From Clostridiales bacterium (GTDB taxonomy: Bacteria; Bacillota; Clostridia; Christensenellales; Aristaeellaceae), in assembly GCA_015056205.1 (NCBI GenBank), contig SVGS01000002.1, forward strand, positions 62,001-126,000: a stretch of 64,000 bases of DNA, in the 5' to 3' direction. How positions within the stretch are numbered: the first letter of the stretch is position 1; every line of letters starts with the position of its first letter. This document shows positions 16,682-25,140 of this stretch, one piece after another. A program made the position numbers and the translations under genes. The notes under the pieces were generated by a model that was not told the DNA's origin, ran no database searches, and was given only the letters and a program-made list of their open reading frames with translations.

Positions 16682-17653
16682 TCATTCCAGCGGGTCGTAT
16701 ACATTGTTCTCAAAACTGATATCCGGAAACTGATCCGTACTTCGGGAGCCGTATGCCTCCATGGCCGGTTCGGGATCGAAGGGGTATCCGATCCATTCGG
16801 TATCCGCGTTGCTTTTGTCATCCGCGGGGGAATGGCCCATATGCCGGAGATAAGCCCGGTAAAAGGTGGAATAATCACTGTAGCCGATGGCGGCCGCCGC
16901 TTCCGCCGCGGGAATACCGCTGCGAAGCAGCTTCCGTGCGTAGGAAAGACGCTGAAGTGTGATATATCCCATAGCTCCCGTATGAAAGTGGCGCTGAAAA
17001 AGATTGTTCAGCTGGGAGCGGGAGATATAAAACCGCTGGGAAAGCCGGTCCAGCGTAATGCGCTCGCTGGGATGGCGGCGGAGATAATCCAGGATTTCCG
17101 CCAGCTCGGGCGGATCCTTTTCCGCCGGGCGCGGCGCAGCCAGGCTGGCGTCCTTTGCGTTGATCAGATACAGGTGAATCAGCAGGGACTCCATCAGCGA
17201 AGAGGCCAGGATCTGTTCATTTTCCGGGCCGATGTCCAGGTCCGGCAGCGACAGGATGGCATTCAGCTTTTTGAGCACCGGAAACCGGTCGCATCCCTCC
17301 AGAAAGAAGGGAATAAAGCTGTTCCGTTTCCTCACGGAATCCAGGGTGGGAAGCAGGCGGAGCAGGAGCCCTTCCCGCTCCCCGGCAAAAATCCGGGAAG
17401 TAAAATGAAAGGTATACCGCTCATAGGTCTTCTCCGAAAGAACGCGGATCCCATGCAGCACGCCGGGAACCACCAGAATCAGCGTATGCGGGGAAAGAGC
17501 GTATTCCGTCCCGTCATACAGAAACCGCATGTCTCCGGAAACATAATAGTACAGTTCATAGCAGTCATGCTGATGAATCAGGAAATCCTGCGTAGCGGCA
17601 TTGCTCCGGTGATGGCTGAAATTGTAGCAGCTCGATACAAGGGATCCGGGCAT
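16682..17653 (-). CDS. AraC-family transcriptional regulator
   Basis: About 323 residues from MPGSLV. The frame is open further upstream to 17872, but that extension crosses the promoter and palindrome and is unlike the family; GTG at 17662 is another possible start. The N-terminal cupin-like sensor has the metal-pocket pattern HQHDCYELYYYVSG and the VVPGVLHG turn. The C-terminal AraC double helix-turn-helix (about 200-285) includes LSQRFYISRSQLNNLFQ and IGYSDYSTFYRAYLRH. It is divergent from the ABC-GH88-GH2 operon, whose promoter carries two direct repeats 21 bp apart, the classical AraC target, and probably activates that operon when its sugar ligand is present. Confidence 0.88.
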   Translation of the reverse strand: MPGSLVSSCYNFSHHRSNAATQDFLIHQHDCYELYYYVSGDMRFLYDGTEYALSPHTLILVVPGVLHGIRVLSEKTYERYTFHFTSRIFAGEREGLLLRLLPTLDSVRKRNSFIPFFLEGCDRFPVLKKLNAILSLPDLDIGPENEQILASSLMESLLIHLYLINAKDASLAAPRPAEKDPPELAEILDYLRRHPSERITLDRLSQRFYISRSQLNNLFQRHFHTGAMGYITLQRLSYARKLLRSGIPAAEAAAAIGYSDYSTFYRAYLRHMGHSPADDKSNADTEWIGYPFDPEPAMEAYGSRSTDQFPDISFENNVYDPLE

Positions 17654-17698
17654 TGTACTCACTCGGGCCGGCAGCCCGACACTCCTTTCGCGTATTTC

Positions 17699-17733
17699 AT
17701 TCTGTGAAGAGCTGTCACAGCTCTTCACAGAAT
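17699..17733. promoter_or_regulatory. Perfect 35-nt palindrome in the AraC leader
   Basis: 17-bp arms (ATTCTGTGAAGAGCTGT and its complement) surround a single central base. It sits between the AraC promoter and start codon. As RNA it could form a long hairpin that limits araC expression; as DNA it could be a dimer or tetramer operator. No U-tract follows, so a simple terminator is less likely. Confidence 0.7.
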
Positions 17734-17778
17734 CGTCCAAGCATTCCGGGCGCCGTACCGGCGCAAGGGTCATTGCAG

Positions 17779-17807
17779 ATTGTAGCACAGGATTGACCGA
17801 TTGTCGA
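17779..17807 (-). promoter_or_regulatory. Promoter of the AraC-isomerase transcript
   Basis: Minus strand TCGACA (17802-17807), 17-nt spacer, TACAAT (17779-17784). Transcription would begin near 17772, about 120 nt before the AraC start. Confidence 0.6.
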
Positions 17808-17863
17808 CACTGAAATTTGAAAAAGTAATTTCTGGTATGTATATGGTCATTTTTTCCATTATT

Positions 17864-17928
17864 CGTGGTCAATCAGCAATGTTCCGTGGTTAAAACGCAA
17901 TGGCTTTCCGGACGGATCCGAATATAAT
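17864..17928 (+). promoter_or_regulatory. AraC-type tandem boxes and promoter of the GH88/GH2 transport operon
   Basis: Two 18-nt direct repeats sharing CGTGGT-x-AA-xxx-GCAATG (17864-17881 and 17885-17902) start exactly 21 bp apart, two helical turns. The second overlaps the poor -35 region (near TGGCTT, 17901-17906), and a consensus TATAAT follows at 17923-17928. A good -10, weak -35 and abutting tandem sites are typical of AraC-dependent activation. A short hairpin (CGCCCT/AGGGCG, 17944-17965) lies in the leader before the AGGAGG site. These elements account for the 335-nt stretch without genes. Confidence 0.65.
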
Positions 17929-17988
17929 GAAAAGCAAATCAGGCGCCCTGCCCTATGGGAGGGCGACCAAAAAAGGAGGATATCGATC

Positions 17989-19626
17989 ATGAAAAAATGG
18001 CTGGCTCTTGTGCTGACACTCTGTCTCGTTCTGACAGCTGTGTCCGCATTCGCAACCGCGGACCTGCTGTCCCGGGAGGGCGTATACCCCCTGAACAGCG
18101 ACAAAACCATCACCTGGTATTCCCAGGACTCCCACAACGTCCATTCCGATTTTTCCGACTGGCATGAATCTCCCTTCCATGTCAACCTGAGCAAGCAGGT
18201 CGGCGTCAACATTGAATGGGTTCTGCCCACCACAGGCGCTGACGGCGGCGTATTCACCAACACGCTGCTTTCCGACGCCGGAACGAACATCGGCGCTCTG
18301 CCCAACATCATGGAAGCCTATTTTATGAACAACGCCAACCAGTATCTGGATGACGAAGTGATCTGGGATCTGACCCCCTATCTGGAAGAGTACGCTCCCG
18401 CCTACTGGGCATGGCTCCACTCCAACCCCGCCTATGACAAGGCGATGAAGACCGACGACGGCCGTTACTACGCTTTCGGCTTCTTCCGTGAAGACGGCGG
18501 CTGGAATGACTCTTACCAGGGCCCCGTGATCCGCAAAGACTGGCTGGAAGAGTGCGGTCTGGAAATCCCGAAGACCATCTCTGAATTTGAAAACGTCATC
18601 CGCGTTTTCAAGGAGAAATACAATGCGGTATTCACCTCCGCGTTCAGCCCCCGGTTCTACCAGATGGGTCTGTCCGGCGCTTTCGGCGCATACGGCAATG
18701 TGAATTCCGGCTACCTGTATGAAATCCGCGACGGCAAAGTGATCCTGGCCCAGGCCACGGATGAATACCGCGACTGGCTGCGCTGGTTTTCCCGGATCTT
18801 CAAAGAAAACCTGGTGGATACCGACCTGCAGACCGTGGATGATACCAACGTGCAGCAGAAAGTCGAAACCGGCCTGAGCGGCATCGCGATCACCTCCATG
18901 GGCCAGATGAACCTCTGGAACAACCACATGGAAGCTGCCGGAAACGGCCGCCCCTGGATCGGCATTCCCTACCCCACCAATGACAACGGCGAAATCTACT
19001 CCATCTTCGGCGGTTCCGGCATCGGATCCATCACCGGCGTCATCACCAAATCCGCTGACGAAGAAACCATGAAGCTGTGCCTGCAGGTGCTGGACTATGC
19101 CTACTCCAAAGAAGGCTTCCTGTTCTGGAACTACGGCATCGAAGGCGAATCCTGGCAGATGAGCGAAACGACCGGACTCCCGGCCTGGACGGATCTGGTC
19201 GCGAAGGATACCTCCAACGATCCCATGACCAAGTATAACGGCGCCACCTGGAGCGGCTCCTGCATCCAGGCCACCAACCTGCTGTACCTGAAGAACTCCC
19301 AGGCCTCCATCGACGCCAACGACGCCTGGTATTACCTGGGTATGGGACGCGACACGGATCAGCTGGACAAGATTCTGGAAGTCACCTCCGGCCATAAGTG
19401 GCCGACCGGCGTAACCTTCACCACCGAGGAATCCGATGAACTGGATCTGTACAACGCCAGCCTGGGCACTTACGTCGTCGAGCAGTGCACCTCCTTCCTC
19501 CTGGGCAACAAGGACGTGAATGACGACGCGCTCTGGAACGAATACATCAGCGGCCTGAGCCAGTACCACCTCGATCGTGTACTGGAGCTGCGCCAGAACT
19601 GCTATGATCGTTATCTGGCCCGCTAA
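17989..19626 (+). CDS. Extracellular oligosaccharide-binding protein (LplA-like)
   Basis: 545 residues; AGGAGG lies 9 nt upstream. Signal peptide about 1-23 (core LVLTLCLVLTAVS, cleavage after AFA); the Cys lies inside the hydrophobic core, not in a lipobox, so lipid attachment is not predicted. The long mature chain, rich in Trp and Tyr (WHESPF, YWAWLHSNPAY, WLRWFSRIF), is typical of LplA/YtcQ-type binding proteins for large or acidic oligosaccharides. It is the first gene of the operon, ahead of two permeases, GH88 and GH2. The ATPase is not encoded nearby; a shared MsmK-like ATPase elsewhere is usual for this transporter class. Confidence 0.9.
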   Translation: MKKWLALVLTLCLVLTAVSAFATADLLSREGVYPLNSDKTITWYSQDSHNVHSDFSDWHESPFHVNLSKQVGVNIEWVLPTTGADGGVFTNTLLSDAGTNIGALPNIMEAYFMNNANQYLDDEVIWDLTPYLEEYAPAYWAWLHSNPAYDKAMKTDDGRYYAFGFFREDGGWNDSYQGPVIRKDWLEECGLEIPKTISEFENVIRVFKEKYNAVFTSAFSPRFYQMGLSGAFGAYGNVNSGYLYEIRDGKVILAQATDEYRDWLRWFSRIFKENLVDTDLQTVDDTNVQQKVETGLSGIAITSMGQMNLWNNHMEAAGNGRPWIGIPYPTNDNGEIYSIFGGSGIGSITGVITKSADEETMKLCLQVLDYAYSKEGFLFWNYGIEGESWQMSETTGLPAWTDLVAKDTSNDPMTKYNGATWSGSCIQATNLLYLKNSQASIDANDAWYYLGMGRDTDQLDKILEVTSGHKWPTGVTFTTEESDELDLYNASLGTYVVEQCTSFLLGNKDVNDDALWNEYISGLSQYHLDRVLELRQNCYDRYLAR

Positions 19627-19668
19627 ACAGATTATTTCCGGGAAGGGCTGAAAAGCCTCCGGGCATAC

Positions 19669-19711
19669 AGGGAGCAGTGAAGAGAAGAACGCGGACTCTC
19701 CACTGCTCCCT
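19669..19711 (+). other. Intercistronic stem-loop after the binding-protein gene
   Basis: 11-bp perfect arms (AGGGAGCAGTG and complement) separated by 21 nt lie between the binding-protein stop and the permease start. Such stems often stabilise the abundant binding-protein mRNA and lower permease expression. Confidence 0.55.
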
Positions 19712-19743
19712 CTTTCCTGAAAGACGCAAAGGGGGATTTCCGA

Positions 19744-20709
19744 ATGGCCAAACAGACGGCAGTGATCAACGCCCACTACAGGCGCCTATCTCTGGGCAAA
19801 AAGATAACCCGGGACTTCAGCCACAATAAATACAAATACCTGATGATCCTGCCCGTGCTGGTTTATCTGGCGCTGTTCTGCTATAAACCCATGTACGGCA
19901 TACAGATCGCTTTCAGGAATTTCAAAGTGACCCGGGGCATTGAAAAAAGTCCCTGGGTCGGAATGTACTGGTTTGAACAGTTTTTCAACGATCCCTACTT
20001 CTGGCGCCTGCTCCGGAACACCTTCCTGATTTCCGGGCTCCAGATCGTGTTCGGATTCCCCGCGCCGATCGTCCTCGCGCTTATGCTCAACGAGGTACGG
20101 AACAACCGGTTCAAGCGCACCGTCCAGACCATCACCTACATGCCTTATTTTATCTCCCTGGTGGTGCTGTGCTCCCTGGTAAAAATCTACACCCAGCAGA
20201 ACGGCCTTGTGTCGGAGATTGTGGAATTCTTCGGCGGAACAAGGCAGAACTGGCTGCAGGATCCGAAATACTACCGGCTGATCTACATTGTTTCCGATAT
20301 CTGGCAGAGTATCGGCTGGAACTCCATTATTTACCTGGCTGCCCTGTCCGCCATTGATATGGAGCAGTACGAAGCCGCCCGCATCGACGGCGCCAACCGT
20401 TTTCAGCAGATGCTCCACGTAACCCTGCCCGGGATCCTGCCGACGATCGTCATTCTCTTTATTCTGCGGATGGGCTCCATTCTGAATGTAGGATATGAAA
20501 AAACGCTGCTCCTGTATCAGCCCACCACCTATGAGGTCGCGGATCTCTTCTCCACCTACACCTACCGCATCTCCCTCGGCGCCACCGCCGGGCAGCCGCA
20601 GTATTCCCTGTCCACCGCGGTGAGCCTGTTCAACACGATCGTGAACGTGGTCTTCCTGCTGCTCACCAACTTTCTCAGCCGCAGAACCACCGATTCCAGC
20701 CTGTTCTGA
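19744..20709 (+). CDS. ABC transporter permease, LplB type
   Basis: 321 residues with about six membrane helices. The cytoplasmic coupling (EAA) loop is clear at EAARIDGANRFQQMLHVTLP, which contacts the ATPase. The N-terminal stretch with LMILPVLVYLALFCYKPMYG and the following amphipathic region are typical of LplB permeases for complex glycans. It pairs with the YtcP-type permease 17 nt downstream to form the membrane channel for the sugar bound by the preceding protein. Starts at ATG after AAAGGGGG. Confidence 0.92.
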   Translation: MAKQTAVINAHYRRLSLGKKITRDFSHNKYKYLMILPVLVYLALFCYKPMYGIQIAFRNFKVTRGIEKSPWVGMYWFEQFFNDPYFWRLLRNTFLISGLQIVFGFPAPIVLALMLNEVRNNRFKRTVQTITYMPYFISLVVLCSLVKIYTQQNGLVSEIVEFFGGTRQNWLQDPKYYRLIYIVSDIWQSIGWNSIIYLAALSAIDMEQYEAARIDGANRFQQMLHVTLPGILPTIVILFILRMGSILNVGYEKTLLLYQPTTYEVADLFSTYTYRISLGATAGQPQYSLSTAVSLFNTIVNVVFLLLTNFLSRRTTDSSLF

Positions 20710-20726
20710 GAAAGGAGGAAAAGATC

Positions 20727-21638
20727 ATGACGTCCGTCCCGAAGCCGCAGATCAACAACCGCATCCGGGAATCCGCCGGCAGCAAAATCTTCAACGTGGT
20801 CAACGCCTTCCTGCTGATTTTTCTGTGCGTGCTGACACTGTACCCCATGTGGTACTGTCTGGTCGCTTCCTTTACATCGACAAGCTATCTGTCCGCGCAT
20901 CAGGGCATCATGCTGATTCCGCACCGGTTTACGACCAGCGCCTACAGCCTGGCCTTTACCCATCCCCTACTGCTGAGCGGATATAAAAATATCCTGATCA
21001 TCCTGCTGGTCAGCATGCCGATCAATATCCTGCTGACGCTGTTCACGGGTTATTTCCTGGCGTCAAAGAACGTCCTGCTGAAACCCGTGATCCAGTTCGT
21101 GATCATGTTCACCATGTTCTTTAACGGCGGAATGATCCCGATATATCTGAACATCCGGGATCTGGGGCTGTACAATACCCTCTGGGCCCTGATCCTGCCG
21201 GGGGCCATCAGCGTATACAACTGCATCATCTGCCGCACCGCGATCCAGGCGGTGCCGGACAGCCTGACGGAATCCGCATATCTGGACGGCGCCAGCGACC
21301 TGGTGATCGTCTTCCGGATCACGCTCCCGCTCATCATGCCCACCATTGCCGTGCTTCTGCTGTACTACGGCGTCGCCCACTGGAACGCCTGGTTTCCGGC
21401 CAGCATCTATCTGCAGGACAACAACAAGCTTCCGATCCAGAACATCATGCGCTCGATCCTCATCGCCAACTCGAACCTGCTGAACGCTTCCGGCAGCGAG
21501 ACGGACCGGGTGGATGATTTTGCCGAAACCATCAAGTATTCCACCATCATTCTGACAACCGTCCCCGTGCTGTGCATCTATCCCTTCCTGCAGCGGTATT
21601 TCGTCAAGGGTGTGATGATCGGCGCGGTGAAGGGTTAA
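20727..21638 (+). CDS. Carbohydrate ABC transporter permease, YtcP type
   Basis: 303 residues, about six membrane helices. The coupling loop reads ESAYLDGASDLVIVFRITLP, and the C-terminal FLQRYFVKGVMIGAVKG is the hallmark end of YtcP/AraQ-like permeases. AAGGAGG precedes the start. It is the second half of the heterodimeric channel with the LplB-type protein upstream. The GH88 gene begins 25 nt after its stop, which ties transport to uronic oligosaccharide cleavage. Confidence 0.92.
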   Translation: MTSVPKPQINNRIRESAGSKIFNVVNAFLLIFLCVLTLYPMWYCLVASFTSTSYLSAHQGIMLIPHRFTTSAYSLAFTHPLLLSGYKNILIILLVSMPINILLTLFTGYFLASKNVLLKPVIQFVIMFTMFFNGGMIPIYLNIRDLGLYNTLWALILPGAISVYNCIICRTAIQAVPDSLTESAYLDGASDLVIVFRITLPLIMPTIAVLLLYYGVAHWNAWFPASIYLQDNNKLPIQNIMRSILIANSNLLNASGSETDRVDDFAETIKYSTIILTTVPVLCIYPFLQRYFVKGVMIGAVKG

Positions 21639-21663
21639 TTCCGGCGAAAGGGAGAGAATGCCG

Positions 21664-22809
21664 ATGAACTTTGATATTGTACAGTCCTTCCGGGATCACG
21701 GATGGCTGAAGGAAACCGAACAGAAGCTGGACCGCAAAATGCGCTTCGCCGTCGGAAAAGCCCGGGAAGTATCCTGGATGCCCTACACCACGGAAAACGG
21801 CCGGTGGAAGGAAACCCGGATCGGCTGGTGGACCAACGGCTTCTGGCCCGCGAGCATGTGGCAGATGTACCGTATGACCGGCACGGAACTTTACCGGGAA
21901 GAAGCTCTCCGTGCGGAGAACATGCTGGATGAGGCTCTCCGGAATTTCAAAAATCTGAGTCACGATACCGGCTTCATGTGGCTGATTCATTCCGGCGTCC
22001 GCTACGCCCTGGAGAAAAGCCCGGAAAGCTTTGACCGTACGCTCTTCGCGGCGGAAATGCTGGCCGCCCGTTTCAATCCCAATGGATTCATCCGCGCCTG
22101 GAACGGCGAAGGCCGGGAGGGATGGGCGATCGTGGACTGCATGATGAACCTGCCCCTGCTCTACTGGGCATCGGAGGAAACGGGAGATCCCCGCTTCCGC
22201 CTGATCGCCATGGCGCACGCGGACACGACCCTCCGCCGCTTTGTCCGGCCGGACGGTTCCTGCAACCATATCGTGATTTTTGACCCGGAAACCGGGGAAT
22301 ACCTGGAGAATCCCGGCGGCCAGGGATATCAGTCCGGTTCCAGCTGGAGCCGCGGACAGAGCTGGGCGCTGTACGGTTTTGTCCTGTCCTTCCTGCATAC
22401 CGGAGAGCCGCGTTATCTGGAAGCCTCAAAGCGGGTCGCGGATTATTTCATCAGCGAAATCACGGAAGACTGGATTCCCCGCTGCGACTTCCGCCAGCCG
22501 GAAGAGCCTGCGCTGAAGGACAACGCGGCCGGCAATATCGCCGCCTGCGGCCTGCTGGAGCTGGCCGGAGCGCTGCCGGAAACGGAGGGAAGGGGTTATT
22601 TCGAGGCCGCTGTCCGGATTCTGCAGGCGCAGGAAGCCTCGGACGCGAACTGGGCAGCGGATGATCCCGCCGTGTTCACCCGCTGCACCTCCGCCTGGCA
22701 TGACATCCCCGGGCGGCATATGACCATGACCTACGGAGATTACTTCTTTATCGAAGCCATCCGCAAACTGCAGGGGGACCGGCTCCTGTTCTGGTACCCG
22801 AACCGCTGA
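21664..22809 (+). CDS. GH88-type unsaturated glucuronyl hydrolase
   Basis: 381 residues from ATG 21664, 9 nt after GGGAG (an ATG 6 nt earlier is too close). Six-hairpin (alpha/alpha)6 barrel enzyme. The two family aspartates are present: Asp101 in HDTGFM and Asp158 in AIVDCMMNLPLLYW, with WWTNGFWPAS near residue 55 and SWSRGQSWALYG near 225. GH88 enzymes hydrate the double bond of unsaturated uronic residues left by polysaccharide lyases, freeing the neighbouring sugar. With no signal peptide it acts in the cytoplasm after import. Related GH105 enzymes act on rhamnogalacturonan disaccharides, so the exact substrate is open. Confidence 0.88.
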   Translation: MNFDIVQSFRDHGWLKETEQKLDRKMRFAVGKAREVSWMPYTTENGRWKETRIGWWTNGFWPASMWQMYRMTGTELYREEALRAENMLDEALRNFKNLSHDTGFMWLIHSGVRYALEKSPESFDRTLFAAEMLAARFNPNGFIRAWNGEGREGWAIVDCMMNLPLLYWASEETGDPRFRLIAMAHADTTLRRFVRPDGSCNHIVIFDPETGEYLENPGGQGYQSGSSWSRGQSWALYGFVLSFLHTGEPRYLEASKRVADYFISEITEDWIPRCDFRQPEEPALKDNAAGNIAACGLLELAGALPETEGRGYFEAAVRILQAQEASDANWAADDPAVFTRCTSAWHDIPGRHMTMTYGDYFFIEAIRKLQGDRLLFWYPNR

Positions 22810-22823
22810 AGGAGGCAGGAAAA

Positions 22824-25139
22824 ATGCGTCAGATTACCGAGCTGAAAGATCACTGGCTGTTCGCGCGCGGCTGCGGGGATCCCTCCCGGATTCCGGAAGA
22901 AAGCGTCCCGGTCACCCTGCCCCACACCTGGAACGCGGTGGACGGGCATGACGGTCACGATATCGCCGTCCCGGCGAAAGACTGGTCCCGCGGAGACCTG
23001 AAGGGAGCCCCGGCGGAGCATTATGCCCGGGAAAGCTGCTGGTACTTCCGTCCCTTCGTTCCGCCGGAGCAGCCCCTTCCCGGCGGAAGGGTGTACGTGG
23101 AGATTCCCGCGGCGGGCCTGCAGGCCGTTATCTATGTCAACGGCCGGAAAGCCGCGGAGCATGAAGGAGGCTTCTCCGCTTTCCGCGCGGAGATCACGGA
23201 CCTGTGCGGGGCCGGGGAAAACCTGCTGGCCATAAATGTCAGCAATGAATACCGGAGCCATGTTTATCCCCAGCACGCGGACTTTACCTTCTACGGAGGA
23301 CTGTACCGGGGCGTCCGGCTGATCAGCGTGCCGGCGGTTCACTTTGATCTGGATGATTACGGCGGACCCGGAATCACAGTGAACGCGCGTCCGGAAAAGA
23401 ACTGCGCTGTTTTTGACCTGCAGGCGCGGGTCACCGGCGCGGAAAATAACTATACGGTACTATGGACCGTGCTGGATCCGGATGGCCGGGAGGCTGCAGG
23501 CGGGCTGCGCCCTTCCGGACATCCGGCGCTGAGCCTGACCGTGCCGGATGCCCGGCTGTGGAGTCCGGACTCCCCGGCACTCTACACGGTTCTGGCGCAG
23601 CTGATCCGCCGGAACGAAGTCGTGGACGAGGTATCCCTGCGGACCGGCGTCCGCTCCTTTGCCTGCACGCCGGACGGCGGCTTCTTCCTGAACGGGCAGT
23701 CCCTGCCGCTGCGCGGTGTCTGCCGCCATCAGGACCGGCTGTACGAAGGAAACGCCCTCACCCGGGAGGAGCACCGGGAGGACGCCCGGCTGATCAAGAA
23801 ACTCGGCGCCAACGCCATCCGCCTGGCTCACTACCAGCATTCCCAGGATTTCTACGACGCCTGTGACGAGCTGGGCTTCGTTGTCTGGGCGGAAATACCC
23901 TTTATCACCATTATGAACGAAGATCCCGCGGCGCATGAAAACTGCCGCTCGCAGATGAGGGAGCTGATCATTCAGAACGCCCATCATCCCTGCATCTGCT
24001 TCTGGGGACTTTCCAATGAAGTCACGCTGGGCGGCGATCTGACCGATCAGCTGGTGAAGAATCACAGGGACCTGGAAAAGCTGGTCAAATCCCTGGATCC
24101 GACCCGCCTGACCACCCTGGCCCATGTTTCCAATACTCCGGAGGACTGCGGCCTGCACGGCATCACGGACGTGGAGGCATACAACCATTACTTCGGCTGG
24201 TACGGCGGCAGCATGGAGCAAAACGAAGCCTGGCTGGACCGGTACCACGCGGCGCATCCGGACCGCTGTCTTGCCGTCTCCGAGTACGGAGCGGAAGGCA
24301 TTCTGACCTATCATTCCCGGAATCCGGAGGTCAAGGACTACTCCGAAGATTACCAGACGCTCTATCACGAGCACATGGCGGCTGTTTTCATGAACCGTCC
24401 GTGGATCTGGGGCAGCTTCGTGTGGAACATGTTTGATTTCGGAGCGGCCGCCCGAAACGAGGGCGGTGTCGCCGGGCGGAACAACAAGGGCCTCATGACC
24501 CTGGACCGGAAGATCAAAAAGGACAGTTATTACATTTACCAGGCATACTGGACCAGGGAGCCCATGGTCCATCTCTGCGGCAGAAGATATGCCCAGCGGG
24601 CGGGAGAGACCACGGAGATCCGGGTCTACTCCAACCAGCCTGTGGTCCGCCTGACCCTGAACGGAGAGCCCGCGGGCGAAAAAGCGGGAGAAAAGGTCTT
24701 TGTCTTCACGGTTTCCCTGCGGGAAGGCCTGAATACCCTGACCGCCTTCGCCGGAGCCGTATCGGATACCATCGTTCTGGAACGGGTGGAAAAAGAACCT
24801 GAGATCTATACCCTGCCCTCGGTAAAGCTTCGCCGCCGGATGCGGGAGGAGCTGCTGGCCGGTATTCCCCCGGAAGCCCTGGAGGGACCGCTGGCAGCGC
24901 CGGAAGGATACTGGTCCGTGAAGGAACGGATCAGCGTCCTGGCCGCCGAAGAAAAGACCCGCCCCATTCTGGAGCAGGCCGTCTTCCTGGCTTTCCGCCT
25001 CGGTGAATACGCGAAAACAGATGTGGAAAGCATGCTCAGCCGTTTTCCGGACATGCCTCTGGGCGATCTGGAAACCCTCAAGGCGGACAGCCGGCTGCTG
25101 CACGCGATCAACTGGAAACTGAATCAGATCCTGAGATAG
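22824..25139 (+). CDS. GH2 family beta-glycosidase
   Basis: 771 residues, cytoplasmic. Domain order: jelly-roll sugar-binding domain (1-190), immunoglobulin-like domain (190-290), TIM barrel (290-590), C-terminal beta region. Acid/base Glu399 lies in GLSNEV and nucleophile Glu487 in SEYGAEG. The barrel entry LRGVCRHQD is also typical. Family members are beta-galactosidases, beta-glucuronidases or beta-mannosidases; the sequence alone does not decide which. AAGGAGG lies just upstream, 14 nt after the GH88 stop. It would remove a beta-linked residue from the imported oligosaccharide alongside GH88. Last gene of the operon; it ends 1 nt from the convergent acyltransferase gene with no obvious terminator between. 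Confidence 0.92.
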   Translation: MRQITELKDHWLFARGCGDPSRIPEESVPVTLPHTWNAVDGHDGHDIAVPAKDWSRGDLKGAPAEHYARESCWYFRPFVPPEQPLPGGRVYVEIPAAGLQAVIYVNGRKAAEHEGGFSAFRAEITDLCGAGENLLAINVSNEYRSHVYPQHADFTFYGGLYRGVRLISVPAVHFDLDDYGGPGITVNARPEKNCAVFDLQARVTGAENNYTVLWTVLDPDGREAAGGLRPSGHPALSLTVPDARLWSPDSPALYTVLAQLIRRNEVVDEVSLRTGVRSFACTPDGGFFLNGQSLPLRGVCRHQDRLYEGNALTREEHREDARLIKKLGANAIRLAHYQHSQDFYDACDELGFVVWAEIPFITIMNEDPAAHENCRSQMRELIIQNAHHPCICFWGLSNEVTLGGDLTDQLVKNHRDLEKLVKSLDPTRLTTLAHVSNTPEDCGLHGITDVEAYNHYFGWYGGSMEQNEAWLDRYHAAHPDRCLAVSEYGAEGILTYHSRNPEVKDYSEDYQTLYHEHMAAVFMNRPWIWGSFVWNMFDFGAAARNEGGVAGRNNKGLMTLDRKIKKDSYYIYQAYWTREPMVHLCGRRYAQRAGETTEIRVYSNQPVVRLTLNGEPAGEKAGEKVFVFTVSLREGLNTLTAFAGAVSDTIVLERVEKEPEIYTLPSVKLRRRMREELLAGIPPEALEGPLAAPEGYWSVKERISVLAAEEKTRPILEQAVFLAFRLGEYAKTDVESMLSRFPDMPLGDLETLKADSRLLHAINWKLNQILR

Positions 25140-25140
25140 C

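Noticed and set aside
17654-17872. 73-codon N-terminal extension of the first AraC regulator
   Set aside because: The added codons cover the promoter and the long palindrome and have no resemblance to the cupin domain start.
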